From Bradyrhizobium sp. JYMT SZCCT0428 (GTDB lineage: Bacteria > Pseudomonadota > Alphaproteobacteria > Rhizobiales > Xanthobacteraceae): a DNA stretch of 64,000 nt. Within the stretch, counting starts at the first letter, position 1; every line of letters starts with the position of its first letter. Shown here piece by piece: positions 40,845 to 50,023 of this stretch. The notes beneath the pieces are model-generated. The model worked only from the letters and a program-made list of their open reading frames with translations, was not told the origin of the DNA and did no database searches. A program made the translations under genes and the position numbers. The stretch lies in contig NZ_JAFCLS010000035.1 in NCBI RefSeq assembly GCF_018131075.1, positions 1 to 64,000 on the forward strand. Direction: 5' to 3'.

Positions 40845-42347
40845 GTGAAGCGGCCGCGCAAGCGCGCTAGCAGCGTCGCCGTCATCGATATCGGTTCGAA
40901 CTCGGTTCGTCTCGTCGTCTATGAAACGATGGCGCGCAGCCTCGTCACGATCTTCAACGAGAAGGCGCTGTGCGGGCTCGGCCGCGAGGTCCAGACCACC
41001 GGGCTGCTGGCGACCGACGCCGTCGCCAAGGCATTGACCGCGCTGCGGCGGTTTCGCGCGTTGTGCAGGATCCAGAAGGTCGGCCGCGTCTATGCGATCG
41101 CCACGGCGGCCTGCCGCGACGCCTCCAACGGCCCCGATTTCATCGCCAAGGCCGAGCGCATCTGCGGCGCCACCATTCAGATCCTGTCGGGACCGCGCGA
41201 GGCCAAATTGTCGGCGCTCGGCGTCGTCTCCGGCGTGCACGATCCCGACGGCATCGTCGGCGATCTCGGCGGCGGTTCGCTCGAACTGATCGACGTGCAC
41301 CGCAACCGCGTTCGCAGCGGCGTCACGCTGCCGCTCGGAAGCCTGGCGCTGCAGGACCTGTCGGACAAATCGCTGAAACGCGCCGAGCGGATCGTCTCCG
41401 ACGAACTGTCCGACGTCGCCCAGCTCAAGGCCGGCCACGGCCGTACCTTCTATGCGGTCGGCGGCACCTGGCGCGCGCTGGCGCGCATCCACATCATCCA
41501 GAGCGACTATCCGCTGCGGGTGATGCACGGCTATTCGATCCCGGCGGCGGATGCGCTCGACTTCGCGCAGCGGCTGCGGCGGCTGGCTGCGGCCAACATG
41601 CTGGCCAATATCGAGATGATCTCCGACGCGCGGCGGCCGCTGCTGACCTATGCGGCGCTGGTGCTCGAACACATCATTCGCGTTGCCAAACCCAAGACCA
41701 TCGTGTTTTCGACCTTCGGCGTGCGCGAGGGGCTGTTGTACGAAAAGCTGCCGCCATCCGAGCGTGCCCTCGATGGATTTATCTGCGCCGCGCAAACGCT
41801 GAACCAGCTGTTGTCGCGCTCCGCCCGCCATGCCGAAGAACTGGTCTCGTGGACCGATCGTCTGGTCAGGGTCGTCAAGCTGCGCGAAACGCCTGAGGAA
41901 CGCCGGCTGCGCCACGCCGCCTGCCTGCTGTCCGACATCGGCTGGCGGGTGCATCCGGACCATCGCGGCGAAGAGACGCTGAGCCTGATCACCAACGGCA
42001 ATTTCGGCTCGATCAGCCACCAGGGCCGCGCCTTTGTCGCGCTGTCGGTGTTTTACCGCTACGCCGGTCTCAGCGAGGAAAACGAACCGCCGGCGCGGAT
42101 CCGCGAGCTGGTGCCTCCGGCGATGGACGAACGCGCCAGAATGCTCGGCGCGGCGTTCCGCGTTGCGCATCTGATCTCGGCGGCACGAACCGGTGTGCTG
42201 CCCGCGACGCATTTCCGCAGCCAGGGCCGCAAGCTGATGCTGGTGTTCGAGCACCGGATGGTCGATCTGGTCGCCGACCGTGTCGGCAGCCGCTTCAAGC
42301 AGTTGGCGCGGCTGGTCGGACGCACCGGCTCGATCGTGCGGCGGTAG
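40845..42347 (+). CDS. ppx: Exopolyphosphatase (Ppx/GppA family)
   Basis: 500 residues from GTG 40845, seven bases after GGGGG; TTG 40839 is in frame but too close to that site. The ASKHA ATPase motifs are SSVAVIDIGSNSVRLVVYE (phosphate 1), IVGDLGGGSLELIDV (phosphate 2) and YAVGGTWRALARIH. A C-terminal HD-like helical region (RLRHAACLLSDIGWRVHPDH) is typical of the longer rhizobial enzyme. It hydrolyses polyphosphate from the end or pppGpp. Follows ppk. Confidence 0.93.
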   Translation: MKRPRKRASSVAVIDIGSNSVRLVVYETMARSLVTIFNEKALCGLGREVQTTGLLATDAVAKALTALRRFRALCRIQKVGRVYAIATAACRDASNGPDFIAKAERICGATIQILSGPREAKLSALGVVSGVHDPDGIVGDLGGGSLELIDVHRNRVRSGVTLPLGSLALQDLSDKSLKRAERIVSDELSDVAQLKAGHGRTFYAVGGTWRALARIHIIQSDYPLRVMHGYSIPAADALDFAQRLRRLAAANMLANIEMISDARRPLLTYAALVLEHIIRVAKPKTIVFSTFGVREGLLYEKLPPSERALDGFICAAQTLNQLLSRSARHAEELVSWTDRLVRVVKLRETPEERRLRHAACLLSDIGWRVHPDHRGEETLSLITNGNFGSISHQGRAFVALSVFYRYAGLSEENEPPARIRELVPPAMDERARMLGAAFRVAHLISAARTGVLPATHFRSQGRKLMLVFEHRMVDLVADRVGSRFKQLARLVGRTGSIVRR

Positions 42348-42363
42348 CGTGTGAATCCTGGCG

Positions 42364-43167
42364 TCAGGCTTCTGCCTGATCCACGCTCGCATTATCCTCG
42401 TCGGCTTGCAGGATCGTTTCCGAAAGACGGGCGGCCGCTTTCTGGAGCGGAGCGATAAAGCGATCCAGTTCGGCGAAGCTCACGCGCGCCACCGGGACGG
42501 AAACGCCCAGGCACGCGATCAATTCGCGATCCGGCGATACGATGGGGACCGCGCATCCGACCACGCCCTTCACATACTCCTCGTTGGTCTTGGCCCAGCC
42601 GCGGTGCCGGGTCTCCTCCAGAACCCTCAGCAACGCGTCGGAATCCACGACGGTGGTTTCCGTATATTTCGTCAGAGCAAGCTCGCGGCACAACTTCTCG
42701 CGCGCCCTTTCGGGCAAACGGCTCATGTAGATCTTACCCGTCGACGTACAGTGGATTGGAGCGGCCTCGCCCGGATTGAATTGCAGGCCTTGCGGTTGCG
42801 ACACGCGCACACTGTCCACGTAGGCGACCACGTTGTCGCGTACCACTCCGATCTCGCATTGCTCGCCAATTTCGCCTGCGACCGCTCGCAACACCGCGTG
42901 ACGGCGCGCCGTACGAAAGGCGGCGCCAATGACCTTCGCGGACAACGTGACCAGCTGATTGCCGACCACGTACCGCTTGGTTCCCAGCGCCTTCTGAAGC
43001 AGGCCGCGCTCCTCCAGATTTCCGATCAGCCGATGCGCGGTCGGAAGTGGGAGCGAAAGCGCATGGGCGATCTCAGCGACCGAAACGGCTTTGGTCTGCC
43101 CGGCGACATGACCAACGACGGCAAATGCGCGGTCGAGTGGTCCATCGCTTCTGGCTTGTTCGGCCAT
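42364..43167 (-). CDS. IclR-family transcriptional regulator
   Basis: 267 residues from ATG 43167, which has GGAGAC upstream. The winged helix is VSVAEIAHALSLPLPTAHRL then IGNLEERGLLQK (~30-65); the effector domain follows, with the family's CTSTGKIYMSRLPERAR and GCAVPIVSPDRELIACLGVS. IclR proteins bind small acids and repress or activate divergent operons. It is divergent from the aminotransferase/transporter set at 43344, which it likely controls. Confidence 0.9.
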   Translation of the reverse strand: MAEQARSDGPLDRAFAVVGHVAGQTKAVSVAEIAHALSLPLPTAHRLIGNLEERGLLQKALGTKRYVVGNQLVTLSAKVIGAAFRTARRHAVLRAVAGEIGEQCEIGVVRDNVVAYVDSVRVSQPQGLQFNPGEAAPIHCTSTGKIYMSRLPERAREKLCRELALTKYTETTVVDSDALLRVLEETRHRGWAKTNEEYVKGVVGCAVPIVSPDRELIACLGVSVPVARVSFAELDRFIAPLQKAAARLSETILQADEDNASVDQAEA

Positions 43168-43198
43168 GTGAAGTCTCCAATCCGGCTGCTGCTCTCGA

Positions 43199-43249
43199 CA
43201 TAAATTATCATTTTTTGGAATGAAAACCACATAAATATGAAAATTATGT
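43199..43249. promoter_or_regulatory. AT-rich operator candidate in the divergent IclR region
   Basis: An AT-rich block in otherwise GC-rich DNA. ACATAA-N9-TTATGT (43229-43249) is an inverted repeat with six-base arms, and CATAAATTAT (43199-43208) lies upstream. It sits 32 bases before the regulator's ATG and 95 before the next gene's ATG, a suitable place for IclR control of both. Confidence 0.45.
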
Positions 43250-43343
43250 TGTACGCGCGGCGACCGCCATTCCCGCCGCTGCGAATTTCGCTTCGTCGAT
43301 GGGCCGCGTGCCATGCCGGCGGGGCGCTCAACGGGAGAGAAGG

Positions 43344-44504
43344 ATGTCTCGTCACTACGACGTCGATGCCGTGCGGAAGGAATTCCCGGCCGCCGAGAGG
43401 ATGGTTTATCTCGACTCGGGATTCCAGGCGCCACTCGCACGTCCCGTAAAGGCAGCGATCGAGCTCTTCCTGCGCGAGGGCCTGGAGACGGCCGGACCGA
43501 AAAGCGTGTGGCTCGATCGAGTCGAGCAGACCCGCGCCAAGGTCGCGCGTTTCCTGGGCGTGTCCGCCGACGAGATCGCTTTTACGAAAAACACCTCGGA
43601 AAGCATGAACATCGCGGCCAACGCCCTGCCTCTACATGCGGGCGATAATGTCCTGATGATCCACGGCGATCACCCCAACAACGCGTACGCCTTCCTCAAT
43701 CTGCAAAAGAAGGGCGTCCAGGTCGACTTTTTGCCGATGACGGAAGTCGTGAATGCAGAAAGCTTTCTGCCCCACATCGACGAGAACACCCGCGCGATCT
43801 CGATGTCGCATGTGACTTTCCACGCCGGGCACCGCTTCGACATCGAAAGCATCGGCGCGTTGTGCGCGGAAAGGAAGCTCTATTTCATCGTCGACGTCAT
43901 GCAGGCGATCGGCGTCGTCCCGATCGATGCCAAGGCGATCCGCGCGAGTTTCGTCGGGTCAGGAAGTCACAAGGGCTTGCTGGTCCCCCAGGGGCTCGGA
44001 CTGCTCTACTGGGACAAGGCCGTGAACGAGCTGGAGCCAACTTATCTGGCAGCCGCCAGCCTGGCGGCGGTTCCCACTGATCTGATAGCTCGTCCGGAAA
44101 ATCTGATGCCGGCCTCGAGCGCCCGGCGTTTCGAACTCGGCAACTTCAACCTTCCGGCAATCCACGCGCTCGGCGCTTCGCTCGACATGATCGAGCAGAT
44201 CGGCGTGCAGAACATTCAGAACCATTGCTTCGATCTCGGCGACCATCTCATCGCCCAACTGGATGAACTCGACATCCGCCTTGTCGGTCCACGCGACCGG
44301 CAGCACCGCGCGCCGCACATCTACGTCGTCGATCTGCCCGCTGCCGAATGGCTCGGGTACTTCGAAGAGAGCGGCGTACGCGTTTCGCCCGAACGTGACG
44401 GCATCCGCGTCTCGTTCGGCATGTTCAACACGACCACCGACGTCGATCGCCTGATCGAACTTGTCCGCCGGCGCGGCCGAAAGACATCAACCAAAGCAGC
44501 TTAG
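43344..44504 (+). CDS. Class V PLP-dependent aminotransferase/lyase
   Basis: 386 residues from ATG 43344 (GGAGAGAAGG directly upstream). Fold type I PLP enzyme of the NifS/isopenicillin-N-epimerase group: N-terminal MVYLDSGFQAPL, cofactor region FTKNTSESMNIAANAL, HGDHPNNAYAF, PLP Asp in FIVDVMQAIGVVPID and Schiff-base Lys in GSGSHKGLLVPQGLG. The substrate is not predictable: epimerase, cysteine lyase, kynureninase-like and aminotransferase activity all occur. Co-directional with an amino-acid importer and under IclR, so it probably acts on the imported compound. Confidence 0.85.
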   Translation: MSRHYDVDAVRKEFPAAERMVYLDSGFQAPLARPVKAAIELFLREGLETAGPKSVWLDRVEQTRAKVARFLGVSADEIAFTKNTSESMNIAANALPLHAGDNVLMIHGDHPNNAYAFLNLQKKGVQVDFLPMTEVVNAESFLPHIDENTRAISMSHVTFHAGHRFDIESIGALCAERKLYFIVDVMQAIGVVPIDAKAIRASFVGSGSHKGLLVPQGLGLLYWDKAVNELEPTYLAAASLAAVPTDLIARPENLMPASSARRFELGNFNLPAIHALGASLDMIEQIGVQNIQNHCFDLGDHLIAQLDELDIRLVGPRDRQHRAPHIYVVDLPAAEWLGYFEESGVRVSPERDGIRVSFGMFNTTTDVDRLIELVRRRGRKTSTKAA

Positions 44505-44536
44505 ACGACCTTCGATCACTGAGGAGGACACAGGAC

Positions 44537-45439
44537 ATGAGGAATTTTGCGCGGGTACTGGGACTTCTGCCGAGCCTCTTGGCGACTGGCGCCATGGTCG
44601 AGCCGTCTGCCGCAGCGGACAGCCCGACACTCACCAAGATCAAGTCCAGCGGCGCTGTTACGATCGGCTACCGCGAGGCCTCTATTCCCTTCTCCTATCT
44701 CGGAGCCGATCAAAAGCCCGTCGGATTCTCGCTGGATCTCTGCGCGGCAATCGTCGAGCGCATCAAGACCGACCTCACGCTGCCCAATCTCTCCGTCAAG
44801 TACACGCCGGTGAATTCGTCGAACAGAATCCCGCTGATCCAGAGCGGCACGGTCGACATCGAATGTGGAGGAACGGCAAACGACAGGAAGCGACAGGAAC
44901 AAGTGTCGTTTTCGGTCGCGACGTTCGTCAGCCAGCCGCGATGGCTGGTGAAGGCCGATAGCGGGCTGAAGAGCGCCGCCGACCTCAAGGGAAAGACAAT
45001 CGTCGTGACCCAGGGCTCCAACGCGGTCGGTTTCGCCCAGGCGGTAAACGCGAAGGAACAGCTTGGCTTCAACATCGTGCAGGCGAAGGATCACGCCGAG
45101 TCGTTCCTGATGCTGAACACCGGCCGCGCCGCAGCTTTCATGGAGGACGACATCCTGCTCGCCGGCCTCAAGGCCGCCGCGCCCAATCCGAACGCGCTGG
45201 CATTCCTCCCCGAAGGCTACGCAAAGATCTATTATGGGCTGATGTTCACGAAGGGGGATGTCGGGTTCAAGGCGCTCGTCGACGACGTTCTCTCCAGGCA
45301 GATGGCATCAGGCCAGTTCGAGAAGACCTACGCGAAGTGGTTCACGAGCCCGATCCCGCCGAAGAGCGAGAATCTCGCATTCCCGTTGACGGATACCCTC
45401 AAGCAGAGGATCACGCATCCAAGCGATGCCGTAGACTAA
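44537..45439 (+). CDS. Polar amino-acid ABC transporter, periplasmic binding protein
   Basis: 300 residues, family 3 binding protein with signal peptide (to about residue 26, PSAAA). Motifs: GAVTIGYREASIPFSYLGAD and ECGGTANDRKRQEQVSFS, the latter containing the Arg that contacts the ligand carboxylate in this family. GGAGGACAC precedes ATG 44537. It is the first of a transporter run (binding protein, two permeases, ATPase) of the glutamate/aspartate type. Confidence 0.9.
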   Translation: MRNFARVLGLLPSLLATGAMVEPSAAADSPTLTKIKSSGAVTIGYREASIPFSYLGADQKPVGFSLDLCAAIVERIKTDLTLPNLSVKYTPVNSSNRIPLIQSGTVDIECGGTANDRKRQEQVSFSVATFVSQPRWLVKADSGLKSAADLKGKTIVVTQGSNAVGFAQAVNAKEQLGFNIVQAKDHAESFLMLNTGRAAAFMEDDILLAGLKAAAPNPNALAFLPEGYAKIYYGLMFTKGDVGFKALVDDVLSRQMASGQFEKTYAKWFTSPIPPKSENLAFPLTDTLKQRITHPSDAVD

Positions 45440-45510
45440 GCTGTAGACCAGTCCAGGCGCGATAGGCGCGATGGTCTCACGCAAGATGATCGTCGCATGT
45501 ACCTGTAATC

Positions 45511-46305
45511 GTGAGGCTCGCGGTGTTCGAAGTTCTTTTTGAACAGACGGCGGATGGTCAGCGCTACATCGACTGGCTTCTCTCGGGTCTCGGTTGGACC
45601 TTGGCGCTGGCGTTCTTTGGCTGGTGGATCGCGTTTGCCATCGGCGTCGTGGTTGGAATCGGCCGAACGGTCCAAAACCGGCTCGTTGCGGCACTGGCCC
45701 GGCTATACGTCGAAATATTCCGGAACATCCCCGTTCTGGTGCAGATGTTCCTCTGGTACTTCGTCCTTCCCGAGATCTTGCCGGGTTCGCTCGGCAACGC
45801 GATCAAGCAAATACCACCGCCCTGGGGCTCGTTCGTTCCGGCGCTGCTCTGCCTCAGCCTGTATACCGCCGCCCGCATCGCCGAACAGGTGCGCGCCGGG
45901 ATCGAGGCCCTGCCGAAGGGGCAAGCCGAAGCAGCCAATGCGCTCGGCCTTGGCGGGTACCTGACCTATCGATACGTCATCGTCCCGCAAGCGCTGCGCC
46001 TCATCGTGCCGAGCCTGACCAGCGAGGTGATGGGCATCTACAAGAATACGTCGGTTGCCCTGACGATCGGCCTCATGGAGCTGACCGCCCAGGCGCGTCA
46101 GATCAGCGAGGCCACGTTTCAAACTTTCACGGCTTTCGGTGCCGCGACGCTCATCTACCTCGCCCTCGCCCTGATCGCCTATCAGTCGATGATGCTCATC
46201 GACAAAGCCCTGCACATCCCTGGCAGCGCACCCGTCAAGGACATTGCTGGACCGGAACAACCGGACGACGTGCAACTGCCTGCCACCATGGAGGTCGTGA
46301 AATGA
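45511..46305 (+). CDS. Amino-acid ABC transporter permease
   Basis: 264 residues, about five to six membrane helices (SGLGWTLALAFFGWWIAFAI onward). The HisMQ signature for ATPase contact is EAANALGLGGYLTYRYVIVPQ. GTG 45511 is the first start in the frame and has only a weak binding site, so the true start may lie a little later. The stop overlaps the next permease by ATGA. Confidence 0.88.
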   Translation: MRLAVFEVLFEQTADGQRYIDWLLSGLGWTLALAFFGWWIAFAIGVVVGIGRTVQNRLVAALARLYVEIFRNIPVLVQMFLWYFVLPEILPGSLGNAIKQIPPPWGSFVPALLCLSLYTAARIAEQVRAGIEALPKGQAEAANALGLGGYLTYRYVIVPQALRLIVPSLTSEVMGIYKNTSVALTIGLMELTAQARQISEATFQTFTAFGAATLIYLALALIAYQSMMLIDKALHIPGSAPVKDIAGPEQPDDVQLPATMEVVK

Positions 46306-46997
46306 ACAGTCTCGATTTCTCGATCATCCTGCAGGCGTGGCCCTATCTCTGGTCGGGATTGCTGTTCTCCCTTGCGCTAACGGCTGCGGCTTCGCTCATC
46401 GGCTTGATCCTCGGGACCTGCTTCGCCCTGGTGCAGCACTTCGAGATACCGGTCGTCAGCCAGATCGTGCGTGGTTACATCGCGCTGATGCGATCGATCC
46501 CGCTCATCCTGGTCTTGTTCTGGTTCTTCTTCCTCGTGCCGATCGTGCTTGGGCACCTGAGCGGAAACGGCCGTCCGATTCCGATCGGCGCCACCTACAC
46601 CGCCTTCATTACGTTCGGTCTGTTCGAGGCGGCCTACTACTCGGAGATCATTCGCGTCGGGTTGCGCGCGGTGAACAAGGGCCAGTTCGAGGCGTGCCAG
46701 GCGCTCGCATTATCCACCTTCGACACCTACCGGTCCGTGATCCTGCCGCAGGTGATACGCGCGGCTAGTCCGATCATTCTGAGCCAGACCATCATCCTGT
46801 TTCAGGACACCTCGCTCGTCTATGTCCTCTCGCTTACCGACCTCCTCGGCGCAGCTTCGAAGCTTGCGCAACTCAACGGGCGTCTTGTCGAGATGTATCT
46901 CGCTGTCGCACTGGTCTACCTCGTCATCAGTTCGGCGGCTTCCCAGTGCGTTGCCTCGCTCCGAAAGCGTTACGCATTCACCGGGGCGCATCGATAG
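46302..46997 (+). CDS. Amino-acid ABC transporter permease, second subunit
   Basis: 231 residues from ATG 46302, coupled by ATGA to the first permease; the frame continues far upstream but that part is a shadow of the first permease. Helices from ILQAWPYLWSGLLFSLALTA. The contact loop reads EACQALALSTFDTYRSVILPQ. Completes a heterodimeric GltJ/GltK-type channel. Confidence 0.9.
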   Translation: MNSLDFSIILQAWPYLWSGLLFSLALTAAASLIGLILGTCFALVQHFEIPVVSQIVRGYIALMRSIPLILVLFWFFFLVPIVLGHLSGNGRPIPIGATYTAFITFGLFEAAYYSEIIRVGLRAVNKGQFEACQALALSTFDTYRSVILPQVIRAASPIILSQTIILFQDTSLVYVLSLTDLLGAASKLAQLNGRLVEMYLAVALVYLVISSAASQCVASLRKRYAFTGAHR

Positions 46998-47050
46998 TCG
47001 ATCGGCGGCCTGAACAAGCCACCAGCCGAACTCAAATTTGGGAGACGAAA

Positions 47051-47818
47051 ATGCTGCAGGAAAGCGCTGGTCGCCCGGCCCCACCCTCCTCGATAGTCGT
47101 CGTCGAGCATCTGGTGAAGCGGTTCGGCCGTTTCGCGGCGCTGAACGACGTCAATCTCGAGGTCGCAAGAGGAGAAAAGATCGTCATCTGCGGACCCTCG
47201 GGGTCAGGCAAGTCGACGCTTATCCGCTGCATCAACCATATCGAAAAGCATGATGGCGGCCGGATCGTCATCGACGGCATCGAGCTGACCGATCGCATGG
47301 CCGACATCAACAGCGTGCGTTGCGAGGTCGGGATGGTGTTTCAAAGCTTCAACCTGTTCCCGCATCTCTCGGTCGTCGAGAATTGCATGCTGGCTCCGAT
47401 CAAGGTTCGTGGGCTTTCCAGGCTGGACGCTCATGACCGCGCGATCGGCCTGCTCAGGAAGGTGCGGATCCATGACCAGGCCAACAAATACCCGGCGCAG
47501 CTGTCGGGCGGTCAGCAGCAGCGTGTCGCCATTGCGCGAGCCCTGTGCATGCAGCCAAAGATCATGCTGTTCGACGAGCCGACTTCCGCGCTCGATCCGG
47601 AGATGGTCAAGGAGGTGCTCGAAACGATGGTCGAGCTCGCGCAAGAAGGAATGACCATGGTCTGCGTCACGCACGAAATGGGGTTCGCGCGCGAAGTCGC
47701 TGATCGGGTGATCTTCATGGATGGCGGGTCCATCGTGGAAGAAGGCGATCCGGACACGTTCTTCCGCGCTCCCCGCACCGAACGTGCGAAGAGCTTCCTG
47801 AGCCAGATCATCCACTAG
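47051..47818 (+). CDS. Amino-acid ABC transporter ATPase
   Basis: 255 residues from ATG 47051 (GGGAGACG upstream). Walker A GPSGSGKST, Q-loop VFQSFNLFPHLSV, signature LSGGQQQRV, Walker B IMLFDEPTSALDPE, and H-loop VCVTHEMGF. HisP/GltL-type. It ends the importer run from 44537. Confidence 0.94.
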   Translation: MLQESAGRPAPPSSIVVVEHLVKRFGRFAALNDVNLEVARGEKIVICGPSGSGKSTLIRCINHIEKHDGGRIVIDGIELTDRMADINSVRCEVGMVFQSFNLFPHLSVVENCMLAPIKVRGLSRLDAHDRAIGLLRKVRIHDQANKYPAQLSGGQQQRVAIARALCMQPKIMLFDEPTSALDPEMVKEVLETMVELAQEGMTMVCVTHEMGFAREVADRVIFMDGGSIVEEGDPDTFFRAPRTERAKSFLSQIIH

Positions 47819-47863
47819 GATCGCCTGCTGCGGCGCAGGCTCTCGCTCGAAAACGCTGTTGGT

Positions 47864-48703
47864 TCACGCCGCCTTGGCGGCGTGCTCGGCTGCGTGTTTT
47901 TGCTGCGCGCTCTTGCGCCACATCGATCCCACAACCAGCACGATCGCGATGCCGATCAGGCCGCACACCACTTCGGCACCATGACCGCCATTGGCGAAGT
48001 GCAAGCCGATCGGGCCGAAAACGCGGTCGAGCGAAACGCCGATCGGCCCATCGGAAAGCGCACGCAAATGCGGAACGACGGCAGGATCGGTGGCCATCAC
48101 CTCGCCGGCGACCCAGCCGAGCAGGCCTGCACCGGCCCACACCAGGGCGGGCATGCGCGTCAGCAGCGCCATGATCAGCGCCGCACCGGCAACGATCAGG
48201 GGAACGCTGATCGCAAGGCCGATCACCAGCAGCGGAATGCTGCCATTGGCGGCCGCTGCGACCGCGATCACGTTGTCGAGGCTCATCACGATGTCTGCGA
48301 TCGCCACGATCCGCACGGCAGCCCACAGATGCGCCGCCGCGTGCACGTCGCCCTCACCTTCATCTTCGGGCACGAGCAGCTTGGCCGCGATGTAGAGCAG
48401 CGCCAGGCCGCCGACGAGCTTGAGGAACGGCAGCGCCATCAGCGACACGACGATGCCGGTGAAGATGATGCGCAGCCCAACGGCGACGCCGGCGCCGAGG
48501 ATCATGCCCCAGAACCGCTGGCGCGGCGGCAGCCCGCGGCACGCCATCGCGATGACGAGCGCATTGTCGCCCGACAGCAGGATGTTGATCCACATGATCT
48601 TGCCGAGCGCGACCCAGAAAGTGGGCTGCTGCATCTCGGCCTGAAACTGCGTGAAGAAAGTCGAGATCGTCGCCGGATCGAAAATTTGCAGCACCCAGTT
48701 CAC
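47864..48703 (-). CDS. TerC/YjbE-family membrane protein
   Basis: 279 residues with seven predicted helices. The family motifs are IMWINILLSGDNALVIAMAC and a second acidic repeat VAIADIVMSLDNVIAVAAAA (paired Asp/Asn in the membrane). TerC relatives export Mn2+ or help metal loading of exported proteins. The gene is convergent with the ABC ATPase. The C terminus is basic, His/Ala-rich. Confidence 0.88.
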   Translation of the reverse strand: MNWVLQIFDPATISTFFTQFQAEMQQPTFWVALGKIMWINILLSGDNALVIAMACRGLPPRQRFWGMILGAGVAVGLRIIFTGIVVSLMALPFLKLVGGLALLYIAAKLLVPEDEGEGDVHAAAHLWAAVRIVAIADIVMSLDNVIAVAAAANGSIPLLVIGLAISVPLIVAGAALIMALLTRMPALVWAGAGLLGWVAGEVMATDPAVVPHLRALSDGPIGVSLDRVFGPIGLHFANGGHGAEVVCGLIGIAIVLVVGSMWRKSAQQKHAAEHAAKAA

Positions 48704-48763
48704 AGCATGCTCCCCCCGGCGCTCGGCCGTCCTGAGCGGCGCTCGCGCGCCGCTCGTTTTGAA

Positions 48764-49186
48764 TTAACCGACGATTTCGTTGCCGGAGAAGAACTGCGCG
48801 ATTTCGATCGCGGCCGTCTCCGTGGCGTCCGAACCATGCACCGAATTCTCGCCGATCGACTTGGCGTGAACCTTGCGGATCGTGCCCTCGGCCGCCTTCG
48901 ACGGATCGGTGGCGCCCATTACGTCGCGATACTTCAGCACCGCACCCTCGCCCTGCAACACCTGCACCACGACCGGGCCCGACGTCATGAAGTCGACCAG
49001 TTCGCCAAAGAACGGACGCGCCTTATGGACCGCGTAAAAGGTTTCAGCCTGGTCGCGCGTCATGCGAATGCGCTTCTGGGCCACGATCCGAAGACCCGCC
49101 TTCTCGATCAACGCGTTGACGGCGCCGGTCAGATTGCGCTCGGTCGCGTCGGGTTTGATGATCGAGAAAGTGCGTTCCATCGCCAT
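48764..49186 (-). CDS. ndk: Nucleoside diphosphate kinase
   Basis: 140 residues from ATG 49186 (AAGGACG upstream). Transfers phosphate between nucleoside triphosphates and diphosphates via a phospho-His intermediate: catalytic His in NSVHGSDATETAAIEI. The fold start ERTFSIIKPDATERNLTGAV is normal. The longer frame to 49381 is unconserved. Confidence 0.96.
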   Translation of the reverse strand: MAMERTFSIIKPDATERNLTGAVNALIEKAGLRIVAQKRIRMTRDQAETFYAVHKARPFFGELVDFMTSGPVVVQVLQGEGAVLKYRDVMGATDPSKAAEGTIRKVHAKSIGENSVHGSDATETAAIEIAQFFSGNEIVG

Positions 49187-49754
49187 AGTTACGTCCTTAC
49201 AAACACTGATTGGGAGTTGGGGGCTTATATCGGCGCAGTCCTGCGACGGCAAGCGACCCAATGCCGCGTTATCGCGCGCTTTTGACGCGTTTTCGCTGGC
49301 CAGACCCCTGCCGCCCCGGAGCGCGTCCAGGCCGGCTTTTCGATCGAAAACGCTTCGGGCCCTTGATTGCAGCCATTTCACGCCGTCCCGAAGGCGTTCA
49401 GCAAGTTAGGCTTTCGGGCAATCGGGCGTCTTGTGGGCCGACCAGAAGCGAGCTCACGGACGGCGCGATTTCAGCGCCGAAACCTCACGGAGACGATCAC
49501 GCTTCGCGATCAGATGATCGCGTTTCGCAATCGATCGCCTTGCGTTGCCGTGGCTTCGCTGGGAGTGGCCCGCGTCCGCTTCGGCGGGCCCACTATGGCC
49601 CCCGGGCCATGCAGGGAACCCGTGGGACAGTGCTTTTCCGGCTCGCTTCAGATGCATGCATGGAAGTTCTGCAACCGGAAACAAATCGCAGCGTCGTGAC
49701 TTGATCCTGCAGCAACTTACTCAGACTTACTCAAAAGCGACGCTGGAACTCGCC
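49187..49754. other. Intergenic region with no recognised gene
   Basis: 568 bases. The frames on both strands lack family resemblance or binding sites. A GC-rich palindromic patch (GGGCCCACTATGGCCCCCGGGCC, 49577-49599) can fold. Nothing else stands out. Confidence 0.45.
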
Positions 49755-49928
49755 ATGGATAGCCGAATCAATCCCGTTTCCGAGCAGATCGATCACCGGA
49801 CTTCGCGATCGATCTGCGATGCCGTCGGCGAACGGTTGCAGCAATATATGCGTCCGGAAACCGAACTCTCGCCCCACTTGCAGCAACTGATCAATGAGCT
49901 GCGCCGGCGTGAAAACGAGCGGCATTAA
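49755..49928 (+). CDS. Hypothetical 57-residue conserved-looking protein
   Basis: ATG 49755: MDSRINPVSEQIDHRTSRSI, CDAVGERLQQYMRPETELSP, HLQQLINELRRREN. The second half (IG-x-R-L-x-x-Y/M-...-x2-P-x-x-L-x2-L-x2-L) weakly echoes NepR-type anti-sigma factors, but the key aromatic and Pro-Val-Pro residues are absent, so this is only a shape likeness. Its reading frame is open far upstream. The next gene is the ABC-F ATPase 95 bases later. Confidence 0.55.
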   Translation: MDSRINPVSEQIDHRTSRSICDAVGERLQQYMRPETELSPHLQQLINELRRRENERH

Positions 49929-50023
49929 CCTGTATCGGGAGCCTTGGGACCCCTAAGCCTCGGGAGCGCCTGTTCGTCACATAAATCGGTTGCGTTTGGT
50001 AGCGGCTCCGGTGACAAGGCCGC

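Noticed and set aside
40827..42392. 521-residue frame on the minus strand opposite ppx
   Set aside because: Arg/Gln/Asp-rich shadow of a GC-rich gene; ppx has all its family motifs in the other direction.
45594..46301. Upstream extension of the second permease frame
   Set aside because: The extra ~235 residues overlap the first permease out of frame and are Arg/Pro-rich; the ATGA-coupled start at 46302 fits the family.
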